Both the position numbers and the translations under genes were made by a program. Below, in pieces: positions 32,250 through 44,671 of a DNA stretch of 64,000 nucleotides. A model generated the notes under the pieces. It was not told the DNA's origin and ran no database searches. It saw only the letters and a program-made list of their open reading frames with translations. The stretch comes from Bretschneidera sinensis (taxonomy: Eukaryota > Streptophyta > Magnoliopsida > Brassicales > Akaniaceae). The stretch is from NCBI GenBank assembly GCA_023935145.1, contig CM043698.1, positions 68,809,501 through 68,873,500 of the forward strand, read 5' to 3'. Position 1 is the first letter of the stretch; each line of letters begins with the position of its first letter.

Positions 32250-35200
32250 TGTTAAAATAAGAGATAGTGGAGAATAATTCTCTGAATCATTGATCGTCTG
32301 TATTAATACAATTCAACAGTTTTATATATAGATTTATGAATATCAAAGCTAATAAGACTAAGAAACATAAACTAAGTAAAACTAAAAATCATATATAACA
32401 TATGATAGGATTTTCAGCACTCTAGGACACATAATAGGACTCTCAACAATCTTCCTTCAAGTTGGAGTATATATATGCTCTAATTTATTACAAAGAAACT
32501 TATAACAATAACAAACTTAATGTATTTTGAAGCAAATAAACTCAAACTCAAAAATTATAATAACACATGATAACACTTCGGGGTTTTACACCGACAACAA
32601 ACAGTTAGATCACCACGTCGGTATTACCTAACAAGACAAGGTCTAAAACACAAGGTCTAAAACATCGGATCAACAATAATTTGACTTTGACTTGAATGAG
32701 TTGAATCAACGAGTCAAGAGTATAACAATATCAACGCAAGTCCGATCAAGTTAACAACATCAAAACAATGGTGAGAAATTGTAACGATCCATCTTGGGTG
32801 AGCTCACCTAAGATGGTATCGTCATGTTTTAGATCTAAGTATGACTTATATGCAATAACTATTGTATTAATTATTTGAAAATAATTACAAACATTTGTCT
32901 CAACTCTTTTACAGAGGAGATACAACTCTTTCATTTACAATACTTACAAAAATATACAAACATTTACAACCGTACATGTACATGATTGATACAATATTTT
33001 CAAATATTTTTCTCTTTACATTTCTTCTTTTCTTTCTTTCTTTCTTTCTTTCTATCTTTCCTTTTCTTTTCTTTCTTTCTTTTTCTTTTCTTGTCCGAGG
33101 ATGCCAACCACGAGTACTTACCTAGATATTTACTCTGAATCAAGTCAAAAACCTACTAGTCCTGTCCACGACCTGAAATTTATTTAAAATATTAGGAAAT
33201 GAGCTTTACAAGCTCAAAGAATTTCAATTTACTAGAAGTACTCGATTTGTATACTTCTAATCATAATTTAATCACAATTTGCATAAATAATTCAAGTTTT
33301 TATTGGTTTATCAATTCTCATACTACATAATTTCCCATGTATTTCAATTATCATAAAGATGCCATTTTTTATATAATCTCATTTTAATCAACTTATAGAT
33401 GTCATTTCTGATATCATTTCCATCATCTCTTTATCACAATTGATTCATCACGAGGTTCACATTCATTTCATCACAATATTTATAGTCATTTTGATGTTTT
33501 AACATCTTAGTAATTGAAAATAATAAACATGAATGCATAATCATTTCTTCTCACTTCAACATCTCATCATTTAATTTTTCCTTTTCACATCACATCTCAT
33601 CCATATTATCATAAGTATGAGTAATTTTATCCATTTTTAGGTATTCATACACTCTCTAGTACAATTTTCGGGACGTCTCCCCACATGTAAACATATTAAC
33701 ATCCAGACCAGTCATGGTTCTAGTCTTCCCGAGACCACACACTCCATCTCTTTAGTGATCCTAACAATGCATATGAATAAGCACATACAAGCAATCATAG
33801 CATACCATATCATCATATTAATCAAATGATATATTTTGTATAAAATCTCAATTTATTTTTCACATAAATTCAAGAGATTTATTCCTCTTTTCAAAGATAT
33901 AATTTACATCACATCAACTCCTAATATAATTCAGACTTTCAATCTTTCTATCATTAAGAGCTATCTTTCTCTTTAATTTATCAATTTCATGATTATAACA
34001 TATATCAGATCATATTAATCATATTTATAACATATTCATCAATTTTCTCATAATATATTTCATTTCAAGTTTTATATATTTTTCTTATTCTTCTCGTTTA
34101 CTAATAGTAAATCGAACTAAGCACGTAACACTAATGCTATCCGTGGATCACCTTTTTGCCTTTTGCGCTCATCTCACCAATTTCACCAGAATGCTCACCA
34201 CCACCTAACCAAAATATATTTATCAATTTCACTATCTCATCAATTTATACCATGTACCGAGTTAATTTCATAAATATGGATGCATGTTCATCTTAACTCT
34301 ACATTTAAAGTTTTGATGAAAAGCCTTTCCTTTTGCTTTGAATCCAAATTCAAATCATTTTTAAGAAAGTACAAGAATTAAATCTCAAAAACAAAATCTT
34401 ACACTAAATTCTTAAAATTTACACATTTCCAAAGCTTTTTCCTCAATTTTTTTTAAATCCTTCAGTGATTCAATCAATTTCTAACACAAGATTGTGAAAT
34501 CCTTGAAAACTTTAATGTTTAGAGAGATTTTCTAGAAAGAGAATGAATTTTATAGAGAAAAGAAAGCCTAAACTTTTAGAATTGAATTTTTGAACATTTA
34601 GAACTCTTTTATATGAAAAAATTTGTTTAATCGGTCAACTACCCAGCCGATCGTTTGGTTACTAGACCAAATTCGGGTTTTACCAATTGAACACTCAAAA
34701 CATTACCAATCGACCACTTGATCAATCGATCAACTAACCAATCGACAGCCTGGTCAATCGACTGGGTCACAAGTCGATCGATCTGTCAACCAATCACCTT
34801 GTCAGCTGATCGCCAAACATCAAACCACTGGTGTCCACACCACCAGTCGACCGACCAACCGACTGGTTAGGTCACCAATCAATCGCCTAATCGACCGTTT
34901 CCCTCACTTTCGCATTTTAAAATTTTACTCTTTCTTCCTTGTATATTTTCTAACTTTTTATTCAATGTATTCAAACTCTTTCTTCAAAAATTGTTTCAAA
35001 CTTAAATTTTAAATCACATGTATGCATGATAATTATCTGTAACTTTGCAATTACTAAATTACCTTTTCATTGAGGGTACAGGTCTTACAGTAACTCTTCT
35101 TCAGATAACTCTTCTTTAGGAACAATGTCGGAATCTCACTGGAATCTCATTGGAAAGTTTGTTGGAATTGTCGAAAAAGAACAAAATCTCGTCGGAATTG

Positions 35201-35537
35201 CTAGAACGCTGAAGAAGATAGAAGCAAAATGTATGTTAGAGAAGTAGCTGAAAAAAAAAAAACAAAAACTAAAAAACATATTCTAAACTAGATTTTTTTA
35301 ATGGTGTTTATCTTAGATCACCTCTAGGATCCCATTTCATAGGCTTTGATACTATGTTAAAATAAGAGAAATTGGAGAAAAATTATCTATATTATTGATT
35401 GATGATCTAAATACAATTCAACAGTCTTATATATAAACTTATAAATATTAAACTTAATAGGATTAAGAAAGATAAACTAAGTAAAATTAAGAGATCTAAT
35501 ATGACACATAATAAAAAACCTAATAGGATTCTCAACA
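32250..35537 (-). mobile_element. Antisense Copia-type LTR element lacking coding sequence
   Basis: Terminal repeats 32250-32448 and 35355-35537 share tgttaaaataagaga, atacaattcaaca, aataggattaagaaa-like and ctcaaca ends. On the minus strand, the bases next to the right repeat read tagtatcaaagcc, a tRNA-Met-type primer site. Next to the left repeat, cttgaaggaagattg reads as a polypurine tract. The element therefore points toward the gene. Short agatg repeats occur at both outer borders but overlap the LTR ends. Internal DNA has no gag or pol and is mostly taken up by a nested Gypsy-like unit. Confidence 0.7.
32780..35089 (+). mobile_element. Probable long solo LTR (Gypsy, Tekay/Del-like)
   Basis: A 2.3-kb non-coding block bounded by TGTAAC and CTTACA, the usual TG...CA termini. 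Inside are aatgagctttacaagctc and a late cluster of tcgac-type microrepeats (34630-34900), seen in long plant Gypsy LTRs. There is no second copy, PBS or coding sequence, so a solo LTR is likely. A gtaac direct repeat lies at each border (32781 and 35090), overlapping the LTR terminus on the left. A (CTTT)n microsatellite lies at 33025-33098. Lineage is inference. Confidence 0.5.
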
Positions 35538-37508
35538 GATGCTACGAGAATGGTTTGATAGTCATCTTCTCAAATTTTGAGAGGATTTTTTGGTTTTCAT
35601 AAGAATAAGGTTTTCAGTTGTTGAGTTGTTATTATATTTCATTTTGCAAAGGCTTTGATTTTGGTATATTTTTATTATGTTTTTTCTTGTTGTATAGTCA
35701 CTTGATGGGTGTTGTGCACATGGTTACCAGGAATTTGGTACGCTGTAGTTCACAGTACAGGTACGAAAACGTGGTATGTGACCATCCAATACGCAATATG
35801 TTAAGGGTAAACTTAAATGGTTTTTATTATATAGAAATACATATATAAAATTAAGATATTAGATATATTTATAAGTACAATTTGAATATAAATATGTGCA
35901 TAATAATAATTTAAAAATATTAAAGTTTTGACAAAATAATAAAATCAATAATTATAATATTAAAAAACATAAATTTAAAATAAAATTTGAGCATTTTTTT
36001 TGTAGTTTTATTTGTGTCTAAATTTTTTTTTTAATTTTTTATTAAAAATTTTAAAAAAAAGTTTGAGTCATTGATTTTAATGATTCAGTGCACGAATGCA
36101 CTGCAAATCAAAACATAAAATCTAAATCATAATTCTAAAGGAAAATAAAAATCTCGATAACTATGGTCTTGCACTCGTGTTTATGTCTTCTTCTCATCCA
36201 ATCAAAGCCTCGATGTTTGGCTTAGCTCAGTTCATTTGTAGTACATGCATCTCGCCAAATAACTAAGCAATAATTCTTCTCGGTATCAGCATGGTAAGTG
36301 ATGCCTCTGCTTTTGTTACAGCATTGTCCTCAATTGACTGCATGGGGAGAGAGGAGAAAGCATTACTTTTTTTTAATAAGCCATGAGATGCAGTAAGGTA
36401 ATCTCAGTAATTACAAAAGCTGTGTTTTGTGTGATTATGATTAAAGTACCCACATCTAAGGACAGAATGATGATTATAAATTTTAGTTTGACAGGCTCAA
36501 TTGTCTGTAAGTAGGAAATAATGGGAAAGTTGTCATAGAAAAATCCTTTATTGTAAAAACTGTCAATTTTTTACCCTGTAATGATCTGTTATCTAGAAGC
36601 AATGGGTTTTAAATTATTTTATTACGTAGATCATGACACTTAATTATCAATCTTAACAGCCTCACTACATTCATGATTACAATGATATTTTGTCCGTGGG
36701 ATGATTGAAAATTTCCAAAATTTACCATTATGATGGTGACCATTTAGATATCACGGGATACATTGAACAAATGACATTCAATTATTTGCTTTTGGCTGCT
36801 AACTAATACTCCTCCTATCATTTTTTTGTTTTTTACGAGCACTTCAACTCCACTCTCTTGCTTTAGTGCCATTTCAAGAGTAGTTGAGGCTAGTTCTTGT
36901 GTATGAGTCAAAGGTGTCAAGATCAGCTAGCTAGTCAATTTATAAGTTGAAATTGGTGTTTGTGTCCTTCAACTCAAAAGCCACTAATGAATTATTATTA
37001 GGTTAGCTTAACAGGTTTTTATTACTCTGAACGAAGTGAAGTGAAATGATAGAGATTTTATAAAATAATTATAAGATGGTTGGATTTTATTTTTAGACAT
37101 TCAAGTGGTTAGATTATAAATATTTTTTTTATAAATTTATTATATTGGATGTGGATGGTTTATTTTTTATTTTTTCAAAAAAAAATAAACTTAATGTGAT
37201 ATATATAAATTAAATTATGATATCATTTTATCGTTAAAAAAATGATAAATTAACTTTTAAATGATTTTTTTTAATATATGTTAATGGAAACCGAAGTGAT
37301 CGCAGGTCAAAAATCTTATCAAGTGACGCATGTCTTCAATTCTAAGAGCACCCACTTCAAAAAGAACGCAATTAAACATAATTAAAATTAATTTGCTAAA
37401 GATTAAGAAGTAGACAGAGAATGAAAACAACCGCATCTTATTTTATCATAGTTATTTATACTAAGGACTTTCACGTCTGGACTAGAAGTTGATTTAGGAG
37501 CTAACTAA
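35538..37508. other. Intergenic DNA, no gene seen
   Basis: Possible displaced 3'UTR at the start (to about 35720), then AT-rich sequence. 36150-36960 is of mixed composition but without an open frame or motif. The 76-codon open frame at 35618 has no identifiable domain. Confidence 0.5.
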
Positions 37509-37637
37509 GGCTTTGTTTGGGTTGGTATCAAAACCAACTTAAAGCAAATTTGTTTAAATTGTTTGGGTTGGTATTTGTTTTGAATCATTTTAAATTGTTT
37601 GTTTTAAGTTGGCTTTAATATCAACCTAAACAAAACC
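37509..37637. mobile_element. Tourist-like MITE, 129 bp, with TAA target duplication
   Basis: Terminal inverted repeats of about 27 bp: left ggctttgtttgggttggtat then caaaacc; right arm reverse-complemented ggttttgtttaggttgatat then taaagcc. TAA flanks both ends (37506-37508 and 37638-37640). This is the target preference of PIF/Harbinger MITEs. Internal repeats of tttgggttggtat also occur. Confidence 0.85.
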
Positions 37638-38119
37638 TAAACTCTCGTTAAGTCAAATTAAATTTAAGTTATTCTGAGAATTGTTTTGATTGACAAAAGA
37701 GATAAGATAGAACTAATCTCATCTAATATTTACCTTATGTTTGGATTGAGAGGAATGAAGTAAAATGCAATTTGGTTTAGTTTTATAATGCAGTTTCTTT
37801 ATAAAAAAATATTATATATGACTTCATGTCAAAAGATTACATATAATATCACATAACCAAACAGTGTAGCTATAAGATATACAAGCATCGATAATTTATT
37901 ATTGAAGATGAACTACGGAAAGAGGAAGGCCATTGGGTGGGGAGAGGGGGAGGGGGGGGGGGGGGGGGGGGGGGAGAACCAAATAATGGTTAGTTTTCGT
38001 TCAGTTCGAAACTAATATATATTTTTGGTTATTGGTTTGCCTATGATTTTTTATTTTTAAAATATCGATTAATCAAACCGAATCAATATATCTTATATAT
38101 TTCATTAAAAAAATCGAAC
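37638..38119. other. AT-rich spacer containing a 23-base G run
   Basis: No gene. It contains the poly-G tract (listed separately) and borders the left LTR of element A. Confidence 0.6.
37952..37974. repeat. 23-nt poly-G homopolymer
   Basis: An uninterrupted run of 23 G, preceded by ggtggggagagggggag. Long G runs are rare in plant genomes and error-prone in sequencing. Could form a G-quadruplex if real. Confidence 0.9.
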
Positions 38120-39262
38120 TGTTAGGGTATTAATGTTTAATCCCCAATTCAGAGTTTTGATGTAGACAAACCATATTGTTATTACTGATACATTAAGTGT
38201 GCATGATATATTAGATTGCAAAAGCATTTATTGTTAGATTATAGCTTCAAACATTTACCGTCAGATTGCAAGAATAAGAGAGATTACGGAATCTGAAAAT
38301 ATTTTGAAATTCAAGAAGATTACATAATCCGAGAAGATTGAAGAATCAAATAAAAGATTGCAAAAACCAAGGAAATCAGTTACAGGGGACCTAGGCGCTT
38401 AGAGGACGGCCTAAGTGCCTGACAAGAGGCTAGAGGCTTGGCCAGGCGTTTGGCATGAAAATTTTAGAAAAGTTAAGTTGCCTACTTGAGATAGGACTGA
38501 AAGAGCATGCAAACAAGGACTAAACGCCTGGGTAGGCACTTGAGACAATGTTAGGTGCTTGAGATAGTGCTAGGTGCCTGGCTAGGTGCTTGACACAGTG
38601 TAACCCAGTTTGAAGACCGAAGCCCAAAGAGCCTCGGTCTACATAGAAGATGAAGACATATGGTAAAATGACTAGTTATGTATCTAGGTAGATGTCTAAA
38701 GACACCCATTGGAAGTCAGACATATCATTATTTAAAGAGGATCTTTGTCATAAGTTCAGAGGATTCTCCAAAATTACAAAGTAGCAAATTTCGGAGTTGC
38801 CTTTTTTGAAGGCACAACTGAAGGTTATAACTAATGGACTCAAACATGAAGTCATATACGAGTCTATATATCAATCTTAAGCATCAGTTTAGTTTACTAC
38901 TGTGTGTAGCGTTTATTGAGTGAGTTGTAAGATTGGGAGTTGAGAGTGTGACTCTCTGTAAAGTTGCTTGGTATTCGTAAACTCAAGCAGTATAAGGTTT
39001 TCTTGGTACCCATAAAGTCAAGCAAGTGTAACGTTGATCAACTAGTGTAACTCAGTAGACCGAGGAGGCCTATGGAAAGTGGAGTTGGCATATTGCCGAA
39101 CCATTATAAATTCATGCGTTCAATTTCCTTCTTCCTTAACTCTTTAGTTTAGCTAATATTTCAATTTCAATTTCAATTTTATTGACTTGATTTGATTTTA
39201 TTGTTCTAATATTTACAAACAATTTTGTAGAACCAATTCACCCCTTCTTGGTTTTCTTAACA
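38120..39262 (+). repeat. Element A left LTR
   Basis: Starts TGTTAG, ends TTAACA. A microrepeat zone at about 38385-38610 carries many variants of taggtgcttgag / aggcgcttgg. Ends in a pyrimidine-rich aattcacccctt segment shared with element B LTRs. Confidence 0.85.
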
Positions 39263-39320
39263 AATGGTATCAGAGCGGGTCTCCATTCCACTTGATTAAC
39301 CATTAAAGAGTTCCTGAAAG

Positions 39321-40902
39321 ATGAAGTCATTCATTGCAACTAGCTCTATTGATACTGAGCAACTGGCCAAATTCAACCCTCCAATCTTTGATGGGTCAAA
39401 CTACTCTTTCTAGAAGAAGAGGTGGATGGTCTTCATCAAGAGCATTGACACCAACTATTGGATAGTGATTGCCAAAGGCGCATACAAACACACCAATAAG
39501 ATTGGAGAAGTTGAAATTGAGAAGGATGAAAACGAATGCACCGCAGCTAAAAAGGCTCAATAGAAACCAACAATAAGGCCATGAACCTACTCTACTGTGT
39601 AATCAACAAGAATTAGTTTAATCGGGTTCAATCTTGTGAAATTGCCTAAGAAATCTGGAACAAACTAGAGGTTTTTTTCAAAGGTATGAGAAAAGTTAAA
39701 TTAACCAAAATAAACATACTAATTTCTTCTTTTGAAACTTTTAGGATGGGTGTTAACGAGAGCATGATGGATATGACTACTCAGTTCATAAAAATAGTGA
39801 ACGAGTTAAAGTCACTCGAAAATGAGTTCACTCAAACTGATCTAATGATCAAGATGATCATATCCCTACTAAGAGAGTAGCTACCGAAAGTGTCAACTAT
39901 CGAAGAGTTTGAGAAGATCACCACAATGACTTTAGAATATCTTGGCGGCTCACCCATAACACACGAGATCAATCTAAAGGCTGTCGAAGGCAATATAAAG
40001 AATTCCATTACCCTAAAAGTAATTGATGAAGAGGAATGAGAGCTATTAGATGAAGATGATGAGATTGCCATGATGACCAGACAGTTCAAGAAAATGCTTA
40101 AAATATACAAAAGAGGTAAGAAAGTGAACAAATCTATTTTGTTTACTAATGATTCTACTCGTAAGTTTTCATATCAGAAAGGTGAATCGTCAAGAAAGAA
40201 AAAGGTCATGTTTTTTAAGTGCAACAAGCCTGGTCACATGAAGGCAGATTATCCAAGGCTTAAAGGATCACACTTCAAGAAGAAAAAGGCCTTAGTAACT
40301 ATGTGGAGTGATGGCGAATCCGAAGTGCAAGTCGCTAATCTTGGCCTCGTAGCCATATTAGATGAAGAATGTTTACCACTCGACGAGGTATTTGAGGTAA
40401 ACGAATCTGAACTTTCTTCTACATATAGTAAGCTAGAAAACATGTTTTTCTCTCTTTTAGATGAGTATAAAAAGCTTAAAATCAAATACAAGTCACTTAA
40501 GGATTTATCAACAAAAATTCAAAATGAATTGGATTTAACGACTATCGAAAATTTATCTCTAAAATCTGAAATCTCATCTTTAAAAGAACTTTAAAAAGAA
40601 AATCTTGAGTTAAAATTAACTTTTACAAAATTCAACGAAAGTGGAGAAAATTTTGAAAAACTACTAGGTCTTCAAAGAAGCGTGTTTGACAAAGCAAGAC
40701 TATGGTACAATCAATAAGAAAAAGAAAAGCCTTACAAAAACATTATGGATAACATGAAAAACTCTGCTCCAAAAGAAAAGAAACCAGTTTACACATGTTC
40801 ATTATGTAAAAGAAATGGTCACATCTCTAGGTTTTGTTTTGATAGATTAAAAACTTGAATTTGGGTTCCAAAAGGAACCTATATGTCTAAACTTGCAAAT
40901 TG
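39321..40902 (+). pseudogene. Element A gag (Sirevirus-like), degenerate
   Basis: The ATG at 39321 starts MKSFIATSS, followed by FNPPIFDGSNYS, a signature of Copia gag. Stops appear soon after. A gag core continues in 39686-40000. A basic segment leads to a nucleocapsid knuckle at about 40210 reading FKCNKPGHMKADYP, where two of the positions normally Cys are Phe and Tyr. A coiled-coil-like Lys/Leu/Glu region follows (40400-40590), then a second linker (CSLCKRNGHISRFC at about 40800) and WVPKGTYMSKLAN. The sequence then goes straight to non-coding DNA and the right LTR; no pol is present. Confidence 0.75.
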
Positions 40903-41119
40903 AGTTGTCCAAGTGGTTGTTTAATTATCTATTTTGTTTATGTTTCCTTGTTTCTGTTTGTTTCTCAAGGTTTATGTTTGCTTGTTTTGTTTAATCCCCA
41001 CATGTTCAGGGAGAAGTTTAGACAGTGTTTGGTGTTTTTTTTTTTCATATCTAAACATTTTTGTTTAAATTATCTGCACTATCTATTAAATGTTTTGTCT
41101 ACATCAAAAAATGAGAGAT

Positions 41120-41850
41120 TGTTTGGGTTTTAATGTTTAATCTCCAGTTCAGAGTTTTGATATAGATAAACCATATTGTTATTACTGATATATTTATTAG
41201 GTGTGTATGATATATTAGATTGCAGAAGCATTTATTGTTGGACTACAAAATCAAGCATTTACTATCATATTGCAAGAATCATAAAGAGATTGTAGAATTA
41301 GAGAAGATTCTGAGAAGATTGTCGAATCTGAGAAGATTGAAGATTAGAGAAAAGATTACAAAATCAAATAGAAGATTGTGGAAACCGAGGAAAGAAACTA
41401 CAAGGGACTTAGGCATTTGCCTAGACGCTTGGATAGGCTCCTAACATGAAAATTGTAGAAAAGTTAAGTTGCCTGCTACAGATAGAATTGAAGGAACCTG
41501 CAAGCAATGACTAGGCACCTGGGAGAAGAGGCAGGTGCTTGACACAATGTGACCCAGTTTGAAAACCTAATTTAAAGATCGAAGCTCGAAGAGCCCCGGT
41601 CTACATAGAAAATGAAGACGACTGGCTTGACATCTGGGTAGATGTCTGAAAACATATGTTGGAAGTTAGACAATTCTTTATTTAAATAGAATCTTTGTCA
41701 TAAGTTCAGAAGATCCTGCGAAATCATAGAGGATAAAATTTCGGAGTTACATTTCTTGAAGGCACAACTAAAGGCTATAAATAATGGATGCAGACATGAA
41801 TTTGTGTATGAGTTTACAGATCAATATTGAGCATCAGTTTATTTTACTAC
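41120..41850 (+). repeat. Element A right LTR, 5' portion
   Basis: Collinear with 38120-38900 of the left LTR up to gcatcagttt and ttttactac, where element B begins. The target duplication actac (41846-41850) is its last five bases. Confidence 0.85.
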
Positions 41851-42986
41851 TGTTGACCCGTATTTGATTTTAATAATGACAAAACACTACTCTAATTACA
41901 CTAACAGTTTTATCTAAGTGTTTAAATCGTAAAATCATTCAGTACGGAAACAAAACGTAAGAACTCAATGCGATTTAGACACCAAAACAAGACAGAAGAT
42001 CTAGAATAGGCATTAGGGTAATTGAAACAATTGTAAATCTCTTATGTTCAATTACATAGCTTAATCTGTGGCTCAATTTACAAAAGACTTTGACAAAACT
42101 AAAAATACAAAAAGTTTCTAAGTCAAAAACTATTTTTCAAAAGGAAAACTGGGTTGAAAGACAACCCAGTCGACTGGATCCCTATACTAGTCGACTGGGA
42201 TATGGGACAGAAAGTTAATCAACTAGTAACTTCATACAGTCGACTGGTGCTCTGACCCAATCGACTTGCACTCGCCCTTAGCCTAAAAAGTGAAAAATCT
42301 TCACTTGACCCAGTCGATTGGTACAAGGACCTAGTCGATTGGTAATTCAAAAATATGACTATTTGAGACGAGAGACTTAAGCATTTAATGCCCCAAACCT
42401 ACCAATTCAATGTAAAACAGCTATATTGATTCAAGACTATATAAACTCACTTAAATGAGCATTTAAACAAGAAGAGAATACATTCAATTCACAAGATAGC
42501 TCATTAATTCTCAAAAAGCTTTGAAAAATTTATTGTTGAGCCATTCATCAAGCTTGTTCTTGAAAGAGAGATATTGGTCATTTGTAAAAACACTTATTGC
42601 TATTTATCTACCATTTACTTTACAACAAATTTCATTTATTGTAAAAGGAAAGAGTTGGTATAACTCTTAGAGTGTTTATGATTAAACACTTCATTGTAGC
42701 TTCCGTGAGAAAGAGATCGATTGTAAGGTTTGTGCAACACCTATTAAGTTGTACAACTAAAGTTTTAGTGGATTACTTCATGATGCTCCTTGAAGAGAGT
42801 GAACGTAGGGTTGGAAGGAATTCGATATTGCCGCACCACTATAAACGGAGTTTGCATTTTCTCTTCCTTAAACTCTTTTACTTTCAAGCATATTATTACA
42901 CTTAACTGTTTAAAAACTTTCAAAGTAATTAGTAAAAGTTTTTAAAACCCAATTCACCCCTTTTTGGGTTTGAACCTCGGTTTACA
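41851..42986 (+). repeat. Element B left LTR
   Basis: 1136 bp. Contains a cluster of palindromic motifs based on ccagtcgactgg at 42160-42350 (perfect 12-mer at 42166-42177). A TATA-like ctatataaactcac lies at about 42450. Confidence 0.9.
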
Positions 42987-43041
42987 ATTGGTATCAGAGC
43001 TTCGCACTCAATTTCAGACTTAAAATCCTTGAGTTGATCCG

Positions 43042-44660
43042 ATGGCATCAAACAGCTATACCGATGGGCATTCCTACACTAGGCTTCCTTTGTTCAATGG
43101 CTCTAATTATAACTATTAGAAAAATATAATGAAAATATTTTTCGAATTACAAGATTACAATCTATAAAGAGTCATTGAGGAATGACATAGAATTCCTACA
43201 AAACAAATAACTATTGGAGAAATCAATCATGTAATACCTAAACTCAAAACTGAGTTCAATGAAGAGGATTGTAGAATGATGTCTCTAAATAGTAGAACCA
43301 CTAGTATTTTACATTGTGATTTAGATATTTCTGAGTATAATAAAGTTTCTACATGTGTTTCGGCTAAGGAGATTTGGATAAACTGCAAGTTACATATGAG
43401 GGCACTAGCAAAGTCAAAAAATCATAAATCTATATGCTAGTGTCCGAGTATGAATCTTTCAAAATTTCTCTTAACGAAACAATTTTCCAAATGCACTCAC
43501 GTTTCACCACTATTGTTAATGGCTTAAAGTTTCTTAGTAGAAACATTGAGGAGTTTGAACTAACAAGGAAGATCTTAAAGTATTTGCCATCCACTTGGAA
43601 AGCAAAGAAGATAGCCATCACGGATGCCAAAGATCTTGATAAACTTGATGTCGAAACACTTCTCGGATCACTATTGACACAAGAGATGGAGGAAATGAAT
43701 CTCGTTGTCAATGATGATGAGAAAAAGAAAAAGATGATTGCTCTCAAGGCCTCTACAAGCAACAAATAGGAAGAGAAAGAAGAAGAGGATAAGAGCAGTG
43801 AAGAAGATTGTGAGATGACTTTAATCACCAAAAGGTTTCACAAGTTCTTAAAAAAGAGCAAGAAACCTTACACAAGGGATTCCACTCTAAAAAGGGAACC
43901 TCTTATGTGTTACGGTTGCAAGAAGCCCGGTCACATCAAGGCCGATTGTCCAACAACGAGAAAACTTTATAAGAGCTTCAAAAAGAATACCATGATTGCA
44001 ACCACATGGAGTGATGACGAAGAGGAAGAAACTCCGGACAATGAAGTTGGATACGAGAAGATTGCCAACCTATACTTGATGGAATTAATGATGATAATGA
44101 GGTTTTAACTTCTTCCCCTTCTAATAATAACATTTTTAGTAGTAGTGAAGAGTTAATTGAAGTTATAAATGAGATGCATGAAGAACTGAAGAAATTCGAT
44201 TCTAGAAATATAGCTCTCAAGAAGGAAATTTCATCTCTTTCCAAAGAAATGAAAGACTTAAAGGAAGAAAAAGAAAAACTATCTTCCATGCTTTATGATT
44301 CTTCACAAGATTTTCTAAAAAATGAAAATGAAAATTTAAAGAAAAAAATATTAGAATTGAATAGCACCATATCTAGACTTATGCTTGGAAAAAAAAAAGC
44401 TAGATGAAGTGCTATTTAGCTAAAGATTGAATAGATCTGGCTTGGGTTATTCTCCATTGGACAACCAAAAGTCAAAAGAGACTTTGTTCATGAAAACAAC
44501 ATGTTTGAATGAAGCCTCCACTTCCAAGACCTCTAGTAAGATTAAAAGTACTCCTTCAATATATACTAGTAGGTCTAAGAATGCGAATTTAAATTCTAAT
44601 GCATATACTAGAGATAAGAATCCTAGAAATACTCATGCATATATGCATGCTCACTGAAGA
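43042..44660 (+). pseudogene. Element B gag, degenerate
   Basis: The ATG at 43042 starts MASNSYTDG, with LPLFNGSNYNY soon after. Stops interrupt it at about 43120 and later. The gag core (UBN2-like) is open at 43434-43769. The nucleocapsid has an intact CCHC knuckle, CYGCKKPGHIKADC (43908-43949). A coiled-coil-like Glu/Lys region follows (44174-44400). Sirevirus gag is usually long and has this coiled-coil tail. Confidence 0.8.
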
Positions 44661-44671
44661 ATGTAAATGCT

